A stretch of DNA of 64,000 nt from positions 253,338 through 317,337 of the forward strand of contig JAUJNT010000001.1 of the NCBI GenBank assembly GCA_030448005.1. The letters are read 5' to 3'. This DNA comes from Thermoleophilaceae bacterium. Lineage in GTDB: Bacteria > Actinomycetota > Thermoleophilia > Solirubrobacterales > Thermoleophilaceae. This document shows positions 17,262 through 27,600 of the stretch, piece by piece. Positions within the stretch are counted from its first letter, which is position 1. Each line of letters opens with the position of its first letter. The notes beneath the pieces are model-generated. The model was not told the origin of the DNA. It did not search any database and worked only from the letters and a program-made list of their open reading frames with translations. The position numbers and the translations under genes are program-made.

Positions 17262-18409
17262 GCAGGGGCTACGAGACGCTCGTGCGCGAGGTCTCGGACT
17301 CGCTTCATCTGCGCCGCTTCTGTCTGATCGCGATCGACCAGCGGGTGCCGGACGAGTCGACCGTGCGCAAGCTCTGTCGCCGGCTCGGCGCGCAGGTGGT
17401 GGAGGAGATCACGCGGCTGGTGATCGAGAAGGCTCGCCGCGAGACTCGCTTTCATGGGCGCGCGGCGCGGATCGACTCGACCGTGATCGAGGCGGACATC
17501 CGCTACCCCTCGGACGCGATGCTCCTCGCGTTGCAGGGAGCGCGGGCGCTGGCGAGGGAGGGCCGCAAGCTCGCGCAGCTGGTCACGGGCAAGACGGTGC
17601 GGGTCGTCGACCGCTCGAGTTCGGTCGGGCGCACGGTGCGGGCGATCTCCCGGACGCTGTCGTGCAGGACCGGCGAGGCGAAGGCGCAGCTGATCGAGCT
17701 GAACTCACGCGCCGGGAAGCAGATCGCGCGTTCGGCGCGCGAGGCGCGCCGCCTCGCCGCGCAGGCGAGGCGGGCGGCCCGCGGCCGCGGCGCACAGGCA
17801 AAGCTGCGCGGTGCGGAGGCACTCGAGCAACTCGCCGCCCGCGCCGAGAAGGTGGCCGAGCAAATCGATCGCCGCGCGCGGCCTCAAGATCTCAGATCGG
17901 CTCGTCTCGCTCGCAGACCCAGACGCGCGGCCGATCCGCAAAGGCAAGCTCGGCAAGCCGACCGAGTTCGGCTACGTCGCACAGATCTGCGAGGTGACCG
18001 AGAACACGAGGCCCGGCGCGCGCGGTTTCATCCTGCCGGCCGCCTACGCCCCGGGGAATCCGGCCGAGAACCGGCTGCTGGGAGCCACCGCCGGCGAGCT
18101 CGAGCGGGCGGGGCTCACGCCACGCGAGATCGTCGCCGACGGTGGGTTGCTGCCCGGGCCGACGCTGGAGGCATTCCCCGATCTGCGACCCGACCAGGTC
18201 CAGGTCTCCGGCCGCCACGAGCCCGGCTCCAGAGGCACCGCAAACGCAGAGCGCGCTTTCGCACCGGGATCGAGGGGCGCATCAGCCACCTCAAACGCGG
18301 CTACGGCCTGCGCCGCTCACGCCTCAAGGGCACTGAAGGCGCGATGACCTGGACCGGCTGGACGATTCTCGCCTACAACCTCGACACGCTCGCCATCCGG
18401 ACCGGCTGA
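17262..18409 (+). pseudogene. IS1182-like transposase remnant
   Basis: Transposase-like blocks: REVSDSLHLRRFC, DQRVPDESTVRKLCRRLG, the first catalytic Asp in RIDSTVIEADIRYPSD, then in another frame SLADPDARPIRKGKLGKPTE and GGLLPGPTLE, and back in the first frame RFRTGIEGRISHLKRGYGLR. Frame changes are needed near 17880, inside a CG-rich run, and near 18225. The family N-terminus (about 60 residues before GYETLVREVSD) is absent, so the left end is truncated near 17262. The gene cannot make an active transposase as read. No terminal inverted repeat or target duplication was identified. Confidence 0.75.
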
Positions 18410-18445
18410 CAGCATTCACGACGCTCGATCAGAGCAAACCCAATT

Positions 18446-18486
18446 GCCCAAACGGCCGCGCCGGATAACGGTGCGGCCGTTTGGGC
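18446..18486. repeat. Perfect 14-bp inverted repeat between two IS remnants
   Basis: Arms GCCCAAACGGCCGC (18446-18459) and GCGGCCGTTTGGGC (18473-18486) around a 13-base loop. It lies between the 3' ends of the IS1182-like and IS3 remnants. It could act as a bidirectional transcription terminator or be a relic of IS ends. A T run (18495-18499) follows nine bases after the stem, too far for a classical terminator. Confidence 0.85.
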
Positions 18487-18488
18487 GC

Positions 18489-19072
18489 TCAGCCGTTTTT
18501 CCGGGGCAAGTAGCTGGGTGCTTGCGGGTGCCGAGCGCCATCTGCAGCGCGTCGATGACGAGCTCGCTCGGCGCGCATGTGGCCGGCGAGCTGCCAGCCG
18601 AGGATCATGCGGCTGAACACGTCGAGGCAGAACGCGAAGAACACCAGTCCCTCCCAACACCGCACGTAGGTGAAGTCGGCGACCACCAGCTCGCCCGGCT
18701 GGGAGGCCGTGAAGTCGCCCTCCACCAAGTCGGGGCGCCGATCGGCCTCGGATCTGGCGTCGTGGTGCGCCACGGCCGTCCGCGCCGCTTCGCCCCCTCG
18801 ATCCCGTGCTCGCGCATGATCCGCTGTACCTGACAGCGCGGGACGCGCTCCCGCGGCGACGCAGCTCCTTCCACATCCGCCGGTAGCCGTAGGCCTCGTA
18901 GTTCTCCTTGTGGTCCTCCCGGATCAGCGCGAAGCAGCCGCTCGTCCTCGCGCTCGCGCGCCGAGCGCTCGCCGCTCCGCCGGGCATAGTACGCGGAGTC
19001 CGATACCTCCAACGCCCGGCAGATCGGCTCGACCCCGAAGCGATCGCGGTTCTCCTCGACGAACACGCTCAC
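18489..19072 (-). pseudogene. IS3-family OrfB transposase, broken and truncated
   Basis: Starts at 19072, overlapping orfA by four bases, with VFVEENRDRFGVEPICRALE and SDSAYYARRSGERS, a normal IS3 OrfB N-terminus. The frame then shifts to NYEAYGYRRMWKELRRRG, shifts again, and the integrase core reads ELVVADFTYVRCWEGLVFFA with FCLDVFSRMILGWQ. The sequence stops soon after PSYLPRKNG, so the last catalytic acidic residue of the DDE triad and the C-terminus are missing. A detached C-terminal IS3 piece occurs at about 61.8 kb. Not functional. Confidence 0.8.
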
Positions 19073-19365
19073 CTCGATCGGGTCGGGTCGAGCTCCGTGG
19101 CGAAAAACACCGACGCGGCCTTCAGAATCTCGTTCGCCTTGCGCAGCTCGCGCTCGAGGCTCTTCAACCGCTCGCGGTCGACGCCGGTCAGACGATCGGC
19201 GCGCTCGCCACCGTCAGCCTCAGCCTGGCGCACCCACGCACGCAACGACTCCGGGCCGATACCGAGACCTCTCGCCACCTGAGCGATCGGCCGGCCCGAC
19301 TCGAACACGAGCCCCACCGCCCGCTCACGCAACTCCTCCGGATACCGCTTCTGTGTTGATGACAT
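19069..19365 (-). CDS. IS3-family OrfA (helix-turn-helix transposase subunit)
   Basis: A 98-residue protein starting MSSTQKRYPEELRERAVGLV, with helix-turn-helix GRPIAQVARGLGIGPESLRA and a C-terminal leucine-zipper-like segment (RLKSLERELRKANEILKAAS). This is the standard IS3 OrfA layout; in active elements OrfA and OrfB are joined by -1 frameshifting. OrfA itself appears intact, but its OrfB partner is broken, so the element is dead. The element's outer end abuts the truncated LysM gene beginning near 19430, suggesting insertion into that gene. Confidence 0.85.
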   Translation of the reverse strand: MSSTQKRYPEELRERAVGLVFESGRPIAQVARGLGIGPESLRAWVRQAEADGGERADRLTGVDRERLKSLERELRKANEILKAASVFFATELDPTRSR

Positions 19366-19438
19366 CGATCGAGCCTCGACTCTCTCCAGGACAGAACCCG
19401 GAATCGAGGTCTCCGTCAAACCCGGCCTGGCTCAGTAC

Positions 19439-19873
19439 GTGCCCGTCGCACCGGTCGAACCAGCGCCAAAGTCAGCGAACCCCTCCGACGAGCCCCGTGA
19501 GTCCGACCCGCCGGCGAAGACCCAGCAGAATGAGCGGGTCGCCCCCTCGGCAAGGACTCCGGTGCCGCGCGAACTGCAGCCGGCGGAGCCGAACGCACCC
19601 GTTCAGCCTCCCATTCCCGCGGTTGCGCCACGCGGCACGCCGGACGCCTCAGCGCCGCCGACGCCTCCGGCGGTCAGCGATGATGCAGATGCGGTTCACG
19701 TGGTCAGGAGCGGCGAGACGCTGTGGTCGATCGCCGCCCGCTTGGCTGGCCCGGGGGCTTCACCAGCCGAGATCGCACGCCAAGTCGAGCGACTCTGGTC
19801 GCTGAACGCGTCGTCGATCCGCTCGGGAGATCCCGATGTGATCCTCGTCGGCGAGCGCCTACGGCTCCGATAG
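19439..19873 (+). pseudogene. LysM-domain protein, N-terminus probably lost to IS3 insertion
   Basis: A 144-residue frame with a Pro/Ala/Glu-rich spacer (residues 1-85) and a C-terminal LysM domain: VHVVRSGETLWSIAARL, then EIARQVERLWSLNA and DPDVILVGERLRLR. LysM binds peptidoglycan, so the native protein should be secreted. No signal peptide is present, and upstream sequence belongs to the IS3 element, so the original N-terminus appears replaced. The frame stays open upstream of 19439 for at least 25 codons. It faces a second LysM gene across a 211-bp gap. It may still be expressed as a cytoplasmic fragment, which is doubtful. Confidence 0.65.
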
Positions 19874-20084
19874 GGGTTAAGGAACCGGCTCTACCATGGG
19901 GCCTCCTCACGACGGCGACATGTCGCAAGGGGACTCGCTTACATCGCTCCAATCCTGCCAGCGTCAGGGCGAACATTGCCGGAGCGGCACTAGTTTCTGC
20001 TGGGTGAGGGCGCGGCGAAGCGCCAACGTGAGGCTGCACTCGCGAGCCAGTGCCGCGTGCAGATGCGCCGCAACGCATGCGGCG
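19874..20084. other. Convergent intergenic gap between two LysM genes
   Basis: No coding signal is seen in these 211 bp. The only clear structure is the hairpin overlapping its right edge (20065-20085). Confidence 0.5.
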
Positions 20085-20085
20085 C
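20065..20085 (-). terminator. Hairpin at the 3' end of the second LysM gene
   Basis: Arms GCGCCGCA (20065-20072) and TGCGGCGC (20078-20085) with a five-base loop, overlapping the first base of the stop codon of the second LysM gene. No T tract follows, so it would act as an intrinsic terminator only weakly; stem stability and the convergent position suggest transcript end protection. Confidence 0.4.
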
Positions 20086-20908
20086 TAGCCTGGAAGCCGA
20101 AGCACCTGGCCTGGGACGATCAAGTCGGGGTTGCCGGCCCCTATCTCACCTGAGTTCAGTTCCCAGAGTAGATTGACCATTTCGGCCACCTGTGCATTGG
20201 TTGCGTCGCTTCCGAGCACGCCGGAAGCTACTGACCAGAGCGTATCTCCGGGACGAACGACGTGTACCGTGCGCCGCGCGAATCGCTTGCCGCACGGGGC
20301 GAGGGGGCATGCGCCGGGTTGTTGTCGGCCTCATGCGGGGATGACGGCAGTGCAGCGGGTGCAGCGGGTACCGCCGTGCTCACGCCGGGCGTTTCACGCT
20401 CGGGAATGTAGACCCCGGGATTCGGGTCGGGCCGATCGTCGCCCCGCCTGGGCCGGTGTGCCCGCTGTCTCTTGTGAGTGCGGCCTTTGTTTGTGTCATG
20501 CGCGCCGTCCCCGGGCGGGGCGGGCGTTGGGGCAGCCTGAGGCGGCGGAGTCGGGGACGGGGACGGCGACGGCGACGGCGACGGGGAAGCCTGAGGCGGG
20601 GACGGCGTCGGCGCGACCTCAGGCGGGGGCGAAACCGGCGGCGGGGACGGCGTCGGCGCGACCTCAGGCAGGGGCTCAACCGGCGGGGACGGCGTTGGCG
20701 CGACCTCAGGCGGGGGCGGCGTGGGCTGGGGCTCCGGCGGGGCTGAGTCCCCTGGAGTCACTGGCTCGAACTCCGGTGGGTCTTGGTCACCATCCGGTGG
20801 CCCGATATCGGGCTGCGTATGGGACGCGACCGCGGTACCGGAGGGCACGAAGGCCGAAAGTGCGAGCGTCGCGGCGGTCAGAGCGGCTTGGGCTGCGACG
20901 GGAACCAT
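20085..20908 (-). pseudogene. Secreted Pro-rich LysM protein with one frameshift
   Basis: ATG 20908 has GGAGG six bases upstream and encodes a signal peptide (VPVAAQAALTAATLALSAFV) followed by a long Pro/Ser/Thr spacer with repeated EVAPTPSPP units, then SPSPSPSPSP. That frame ends at 20228. The LysM domain is in another frame and reads TVHVVRPGDTLWSVASGVLG, VNLLWELN and NPDLIVPGQVLRLPG, ending at 20085. The change of frame lies near 20300-20320 within short C runs, so one indel would restore a wall-binding protein of about 270 residues. It is a paralogue of the truncated LysM gene facing it. Whether the break is real is unclear. Confidence 0.75.
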
Positions 20909-21029
20909 CGGACCCTCCGGATAGGTGCCGTGAAGGCGCTGCGCTCTGCAGGTCGGGCAGTCGGCGCGAAAGGCCAGGCCACCGTGGTCGCCAAGCTCGC
21001 TCATGTGCCGGCTCAAGGGCGCCATTCGG

Positions 21030-21473
21030 TCATCCCCTCTGGCGGGCGCGGCGCTCCACCCGGCAGATCGAGCGCTTGATCGCCTTGGGCACCTCGCCGG
21101 GAGCGCGGCAGGTTGAGAGGGACAACACCTCTTTCGTGCGTCCATCGACGATCTGCCTGCCCTCGATCCCTCGCCCGAGCGGTAGTCCGATCTGCCGGGC
21201 GGAGCGCGGCCCCGAGCAGCGTGCATCGCGGGGCAGGCCGAGCGTGATCGCGATCCGGCGGCTGCCTTCATCTGGCTCGGCCTCGATCTCCGAGCAACTG
21301 CGTCCGAGCCAGTGGACGGTGACCACGGTCGGCTCCGGGCCGGCCTGCACGGCCCGCAGTGCCACCGGATCGCTCCGCGCCTCCCGGGGCAGCGGCTTCG
21401 CTTCGCCGCCGCACGCGCCGAGTCCGAGGGCCAGCGCCGCTCCGGCGATCTTGAAGGCACTCCGCGGGCTCAC
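21030..21473 (-). CDS. Predicted lipoprotein in an ABC-2 operon
   Basis: A 147-residue protein with signal peptide and lipobox (FKIAGAALALGLGAC, then GGE). The mature domain contains VVTVHWLGRSCSEIEAEPDE and ends in a basic segment with three Cys residues. I recognise no enzyme motif. GTG 21473 overlaps the stop of the upstream permease by four bases, so translation is coupled to the ABC-2 transporter. A role as an extracytoplasmic accessory of that transporter is inferred from position only. Confidence 0.75.
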   Translation of the reverse strand: MSPRSAFKIAGAALALGLGACGGEAKPLPREARSDPVALRAVQAGPEPTVVTVHWLGRSCSEIEAEPDEGSRRIAITLGLPRDARCSGPRSARQIGLPLGRGIEGRQIVDGRTKEVLSLSTCRAPGEVPKAIKRSICRVERRARQRG

Positions 21474-22285
21474 ACGTCGCTCCCTCGCAGCTTCAACGCT
21501 CCGATCGCGCCCGCGCAGGCGAGCGCGGCGGTGATCACGAGCGCCGATAGCCCCCAGGAAGCCCCTTCGGAGCCCCGGGTCATGAAGTGAACTGCGTAGA
21601 GCAAGTGGTAGAAGGGGTCGAGTGAATCGGCATCCCGTAGCGCAAGGTCCGGCAGAGCGAACGCCTCCACGAGGGTCCACAGGATCGCCGCGCCAGCCGG
21701 GATATAGGGCCGCGGGTTCAGCGCCGAGGCGGCGAGGACCAGCGCTCCCAGCGCCCACAGCGCGACCGCGCTGTACAGCACCACGAAGGCGAAGAAAGCG
21801 GGCATGGGCAGGCCATCGAAGCGGGGATAGACCGCATCCTGCGCCGGCCACGCCACCTGCGCGGCCGCGCTCGGATGGAGCTCGAGTGGTAGCCGTACCG
21901 CGCTTACCACCAGCGCGACGCCCAGCCCAAGCGCCGAGAACGCGAGCGCGAGTACCCCGATCGAGGCCACCCTGGCGAGCCACCACCACGTCCGTGACCG
22001 GCTGCGGATGAGCGTGAGCGCGACCGTGCCCCGCGAGCGGTCCTGTGAGTACCTGTCGCCCACCAGCACCATGAAGCCGAGCGCCAACACCCAGATCACG
22101 ACCGGGCCGTTAAGCAGCATGCTGAGCGGCCCGTCCCAGAGGTTCAGGGGCGGCCGGCCGCCATTCCGCAGCGAGCTGACCTCGTCCCAGCAGGCGAGTG
22201 CGAACACCACGGGCACGGCCGCCCAGCGCCAGCCGCTCAGGCCGCTCAGAGCGTCGTAGCGGACGAGTCGCGCGAACTCGCGCAC
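21470..22285 (-). CDS. ABC-2 type transporter permease (second)
   Basis: About 271 residues from GTG 22285, three bases past the stop of the ATPase gene. It opens VREFARLVRYDALSGLSGWR, has six or so hydrophobic segments (such as VVIWVLALGFMVLVGD and IGVLALAFSALGLGVALVV), and contains DRSRGTVALTLIRSRSRTWW, the membrane-proximal motif of ABC-2/NosY-like permeases. It pairs with the permease at 23211-23981 around a shared ATPase. The exported substrate is unknown. Confidence 0.85.
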   Translation of the reverse strand: MREFARLVRYDALSGLSGWRWAAVPVVFALACWDEVSSLRNGGRPPLNLWDGPLSMLLNGPVVIWVLALGFMVLVGDRYSQDRSRGTVALTLIRSRSRTWWWLARVASIGVLALAFSALGLGVALVVSAVRLPLELHPSAAAQVAWPAQDAVYPRFDGLPMPAFFAFVVLYSAVALWALGALVLAASALNPRPYIPAGAAILWTLVEAFALPDLALRDADSLDPFYHLLYAVHFMTRGSEGASWGLSALVITAALACAGAIGALKLRGSDV

Positions 22286-22287
22286 CG

Positions 22288-23210
<923 letters not shown>

Positions 23211-23214
<4 letters not shown>

Positions 23215-23981
23215 TGGAGCTCCCGCCACCTGGCGGCGAGAGCACCCGCGACGACCGCCGCGAGCGTAAAGCAGACCCAGTAGCTGACCCCACCAACCGG
23301 GAGCAGCGAGTCGGGAAGGACGGTCACGTACTCACTGCCCAGGTCGAGGTAGGTGAAAGGGCTGACGAGGGTGGCCGACCCGCTCAGCAGAAAGAGCAGG
23401 GCTATGGTGATCGCGAGCGGAACGGCGGCCGCGAGGTACTCGTTGGAGACCAGAGCGCCGACCAGCACGCCACTCGTGGCCAATCCGGCCGTCGCCAGCA
23501 CGAGGAAGCCGATCGCGACGAGGTCATTCAGCAGGGGCTGGGCGGCGAACAGGCTGGGGATCGGCCCGGGCGGGTGTGGTGCGGCAGTCTCTCCGCCCGG
23601 CAGCAGGAGAGCCCCAGCCAGGAGGATCATCAGGCAGGCCACGAGGGTCGCCGCCCCCGCGGCCAGGGCCATCGCCACTGCCTTGCCGGCCAGGTAGCTC
23701 CTCCGGGAAAGCCCCCGGCTCATCAGCAGCGCGGGGAAGCCACGGCTCCGGTCCTCCGCCAGCGCTCCCGCGGACACCACCCCGGCCACAAGTGGCGCCA
23801 TCCCCTGGAAAGCCAGCCCGCCGGCCATCGCGAACGACCCCGAGAAGCGCAGGGAATCCAGGGCCTCCCGGTCAAGCAGGTTGAAGACGCCCAACGCGGC
23901 GGTCACTCCCACCATGACCCAGAAGCGACCGCGCACGACGAGCCGTCGCGTCTCGACCGAGATCAACCTAGCGGTCACCAC
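23211..23981 (-). CDS. ABC-2 type transporter permease (first)
   Basis: A 256-residue membrane protein opening VTARLISVETRRLVVRGRFW, with about six helices and the ABC-2 motif EDRSRGFPALLMSRGLSRRS, paralogous to the second permease of the operon. The C-terminal helix ends CFTLAAVVAGALAARWRELQ. It is the first gene of the four-gene operon. Upstream lies a decayed ParA-like gene, so the operon promoter should be within about 24000-24100, where I see no clear consensus. Confidence 0.85.
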
Positions 23982-24099
23982 CGGCCCCTCGACGCCGGCG
24001 TACCGGCAACGTCAAGAGCGGACACAAGCTTCTTGAATTGGCGCCCACCACGAGTGAAGTCCTGCCCGCCGACTCCGCCGAGTGGCGTAAACCCTGAGC

Positions 24100-24580
24100 C
24101 TAGTAGGGACCGAAGAGAAAAAGGCCCGTGGCGACCGTCTCCACTAGCCCTTTGGCGTCTGCCGTGAAGCTGACGATGAGGGCGCAGCCGGTCCGGCGCC
24201 AGGGCCGAGAGCGTGCCGAAGTCCGGATTCGCGTCGACGGCGATCGTGCGCAGACGCAGATGCGAGGCAAGCGGGTTCCCAACGAGAAAGGTGCTCGTGG
24301 TCTTGCCGACCCCGCCCTTGGGGCTGATCATCGACACCGTGTTCGCCCGCGTGATGCCCGGCTGCGAGCGGATCAGCTCCTCGACCTTCGCCTCGTCGCG
24401 CTCCCCCTTCGAGACAAGCAGCGACTGCCCGCGCATGCGCAGGCGAGCAAGCAGCCCCGACGAGATCTCGCGCCCGTCGACCACCGGCTGCGGATAGACC
24501 TCCCGGCGCTCGATCTGACGCTCGCCTCGGGAGCTCACGGGAGGCGGCCGCTCCGCTTCGCGTGACCGGGGGTGGGCCAA
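24100..24580 (-). pseudogene. ParA/MinD-family ATPase remnant
   Basis: A 5' portion reads LVSKGERDEAKVEELIRSQP, NTVSMISPKGGVGKTT (deviant Walker A, KGGVGKTT), then LRTIAVDANPDFGTLSALAP, the typical ParA/MinD core. After that the frame breaks, and the last piece in another frame (FTADAKGLVETVATGLFLFG) ends at 24100. The second half of the ATPase is missing, including Walker B and the C-terminal helices. A short upstream arm (REVYPQPVVDGREISSGLLA) may be an original linker. It is a truncated relic beside metH. Confidence 0.7.
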
Positions 24581-24642
24581 GGCGTGGAGGTATCCACTGC
24601 GGCAGTTTCGCGTAGATCACGCCCCCGGTGGGCGACGTTCGC

Positions 24643-27600
24643 TCACACCGGGATCTCGTCAGCGGCGCGCGCCTCGCCCTCCTGCTCGGAGGCACCCTCC
24701 TCGGGGTCCTCGTCGGGTGGCAGCTCGCCGCCGCGCTCTCCGCCGGCGATCAGCTCGTCCGGCGCCTTCTCCTCGGGGATGAACCCGGACTTCATCCCGA
24801 AGTAGACCGCCTGCGGGTGATGGCTCACGATCGCCACCGTGGACTGCTCGGGCATCACCGCGAAGCCGTCTGAGAGGTACATGCCGACCTCGTCGAGGCC
24901 GAGCAGCTCCCACACCTTGGTGTGCTCGGACTGATCCGGGCAGGCGGGGTAGCCCCACGAGTAGCGCCGGCCCTGGTCGGGCTCGATCCCGAGCTCCTCG
25001 CGCACGCGTGAATGGAGCCACTCGGCAAGCCCCTCGGCCGACTGCACGCCGAGGCCGTGGGTGAAGAGCTGCTCGGCGAACTCGCCGTCGCGCTCGAGCT
25101 GTGCCATCAGCTCGGTCACCTCGTCGCCGACGGTGACCCCCTGAAGTGCCACCACGTCGCGCTCGCCGCTCTCGAGCGGGCGGTAGAAGTCGCTCAGGCA
25201 GATCCGGTCGTGCCTCGGCTGGCGGGGAAAGACCAGCCGGGTGAGCTCGCGGTCGTGGTCCTCGGGATCGAAGATCACCAGCTCGTTGCCGTCCGCGTTG
25301 CAGGGGAAGTAGCCGAGCTTCGCGCGCGGGTGCAGGTAGTCCTGATCGCGCCACATGCGCTCGAGCTTCGGCCTGAAGCCCTCATCCTCGCCATCGCCCT
25401 CGACGATCCGCTCCCACTCCTCGCCCTTCTTTCCACGGCCGCCCCAGTGGAGCTTGAAGAGCACGTGGCGGTCGAGGTGCGGGAATACGTCGTCGAGATC
25501 GACCTCGATCTCGCGCGCGCCCCAGAACGGCGGCGTGGGCACGGGGGTGTCCGTGCGCGCGGCCGAGCGCACGCTGGCATCGGTCACCGGCGGGCCGGTG
25601 TCCTTCACCACGGGCTTCTCGCGCAGCGTGCGGGCCTCGGAGCGGATCTTCTCGACCAGGCCGGCGCGCGTGTCTTCGTCGATGAGCGCGTCCATCGTGT
25701 CGAGTCCCTGGAAGGCGTCCTTGCAGTAGAAGACGCCCGGGTCGTAGATCTCGTCGGACTCCTTGCCCTTCGGGTAGAGCATGCGCCGGCCGAAGTCGCG
25801 GTTGATCGCCGCCCCGCCCACCAGCACCGGGAACGCGAGGCCGCGGTCATTCAGCTCACCCACGCAGATCGGCATCTGCTTGGAGGTGGAGACGAGCAGG
25901 GCCGAGAGGCCGATCGCGTCGGCATCGTGCTCCTCGGCCGCGCTGATGATGGTGTCCACCGGCACCTGCTTTCCGAGGTCCACCACGGTGTAGCCGTTGT
26001 TGGTGAGGATCGTGTTCACGAGCGACTTGCCGATGTCGTGGACGTCGCCGAACACCGTGGCGATCACCACCGTGCCCTTGGTGTGGCCCTCGAGCTTGTC
26101 CAGGTAGTTCTCGAGCCGCGCAACGGCGCGCTTCATCACCTCGGCTGACTGCAGCACGAAGGGAAGGATGAGCTCGCCCGAGCCGAACTTGTCCCCCACC
26201 TCCTTCATCGCGGGCAGTAGCACCTGGTTGAGCGTGGGCACCGCGCCGATCTTCTCGTTGGAGCGGTCGATCCAGTCCTCGACTCCCTCCTTCTTGCGCC
26301 GCAGGATGTGCCAGTGAAGCGCCTCCTCGGGCTCCATCTCGGCCGTGGGGTCGGCCGCCTCTCCCTCGGCCTCCTCGCCCTTTGACTCGAAGTGCTCGAT
26401 GAACCTCTCGAGCGCGTCCTCGCTGCGGTTGAAGACGAGGTTGTCGGTGAGCTCGCGCTCGTTCTCGGGGATCTCCGGATAGGGCGTGACCTCCGCCGGG
26501 TGCACCATCGCGAGATCCAGGCCGGCCTGCACGCAGTGGTGCAGGAACACGGAGTTGAGCACCCTCCGGGCGTTGGGCGAGATGCCGAAGGACACGTTCG
26601 AGACACCCAGTGAGGTCTTCACTCCCGGGATCTCGCTCTTGATCATGCGAATGCCCTCGATCGTCTCGACCGCCGACGGACGCCACTCCTCGTCGCCCGT
26701 GGTGAGCGTGAACGTCAGCGCGTCGAAGATCAGCAACTCCGGGTCGAGCCCATGCTCGTCGCATACGAGGTCGCGAATGCGCTTGGCCACCTCGAGCTTG
26801 CGCTCGCGCGTCTTTGCCATGCCCACCTCGTCGATCGTCAGGGCGATCAGGGCCGCGCCGTGGGCCTTGGCGAGCGGGACGACGGTGTCGAGCTTGTCGC
26901 GCCCGGCCTCGAGGTTCACGGAGTTCACGATCGCCCGGCCGGGGATCTGCTCGAGCGCACGCTTCATCACCTCGGGCTCGGTGGAGTCCACCTGGATCGG
27001 TGCCGGCAGCTCCAGCGAGACGCGCTTTGCGAGCACGCGCATCTGCTCGTCCTCGTCGGCGCGCTCGGTCAAGGCCACACACAGGTCGAGCACGTGCGCC
27101 CCACCTTCGACCTGGCCCGTGGCGATGTTGAGCAGGCCGTCGTAGTCGTCCTCCAGCAGCAGCTTCTTCGCCCGCCGCGAGCCCTGCGAGTTCACCCGCT
27201 CGCCCACGATCGTCGGAGCGGGCTCCTGAGCGAGGGGCGTCGCGCTCATCATCGAGGAGACCATCGGCGGGCCGGGCGCCGGGCGGGGAGGCGCATCGCG
27301 GCCCCCCACGCGGTCCACGATCGCGCGGATGTGATCGGGCGTGGTCCCACAGCAGCCGCCCACGATCGAGATCCCGTTCTTCTCGACGAACTCCTGGAGC
27401 GTGGCGGCCAGCGGGTCGGGCTCGGCCGGGAAGATGGTCTCCCCCTCGGGACCCTGGATCGGGATGCCCGCGTTGGGGATGCAGTGCACGGGCACCGGCG
27501 AGTGCTCGCCCAGGTACCGGATGGCATCGCGCATGTCCTCCGGGCCGGTCGAGCAGTTGAGCCCGAGCACGTCGACCTCGAGCGCGGTGAGCGTGGTGAG

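Noticed and set aside
20520..20760. Regular short repeats that might be a CRISPR or satellite
   Set aside because: They are codon-level Pro/Ser/Thr repeats within the secreted LysM protein, with no spacer-repeat pattern.
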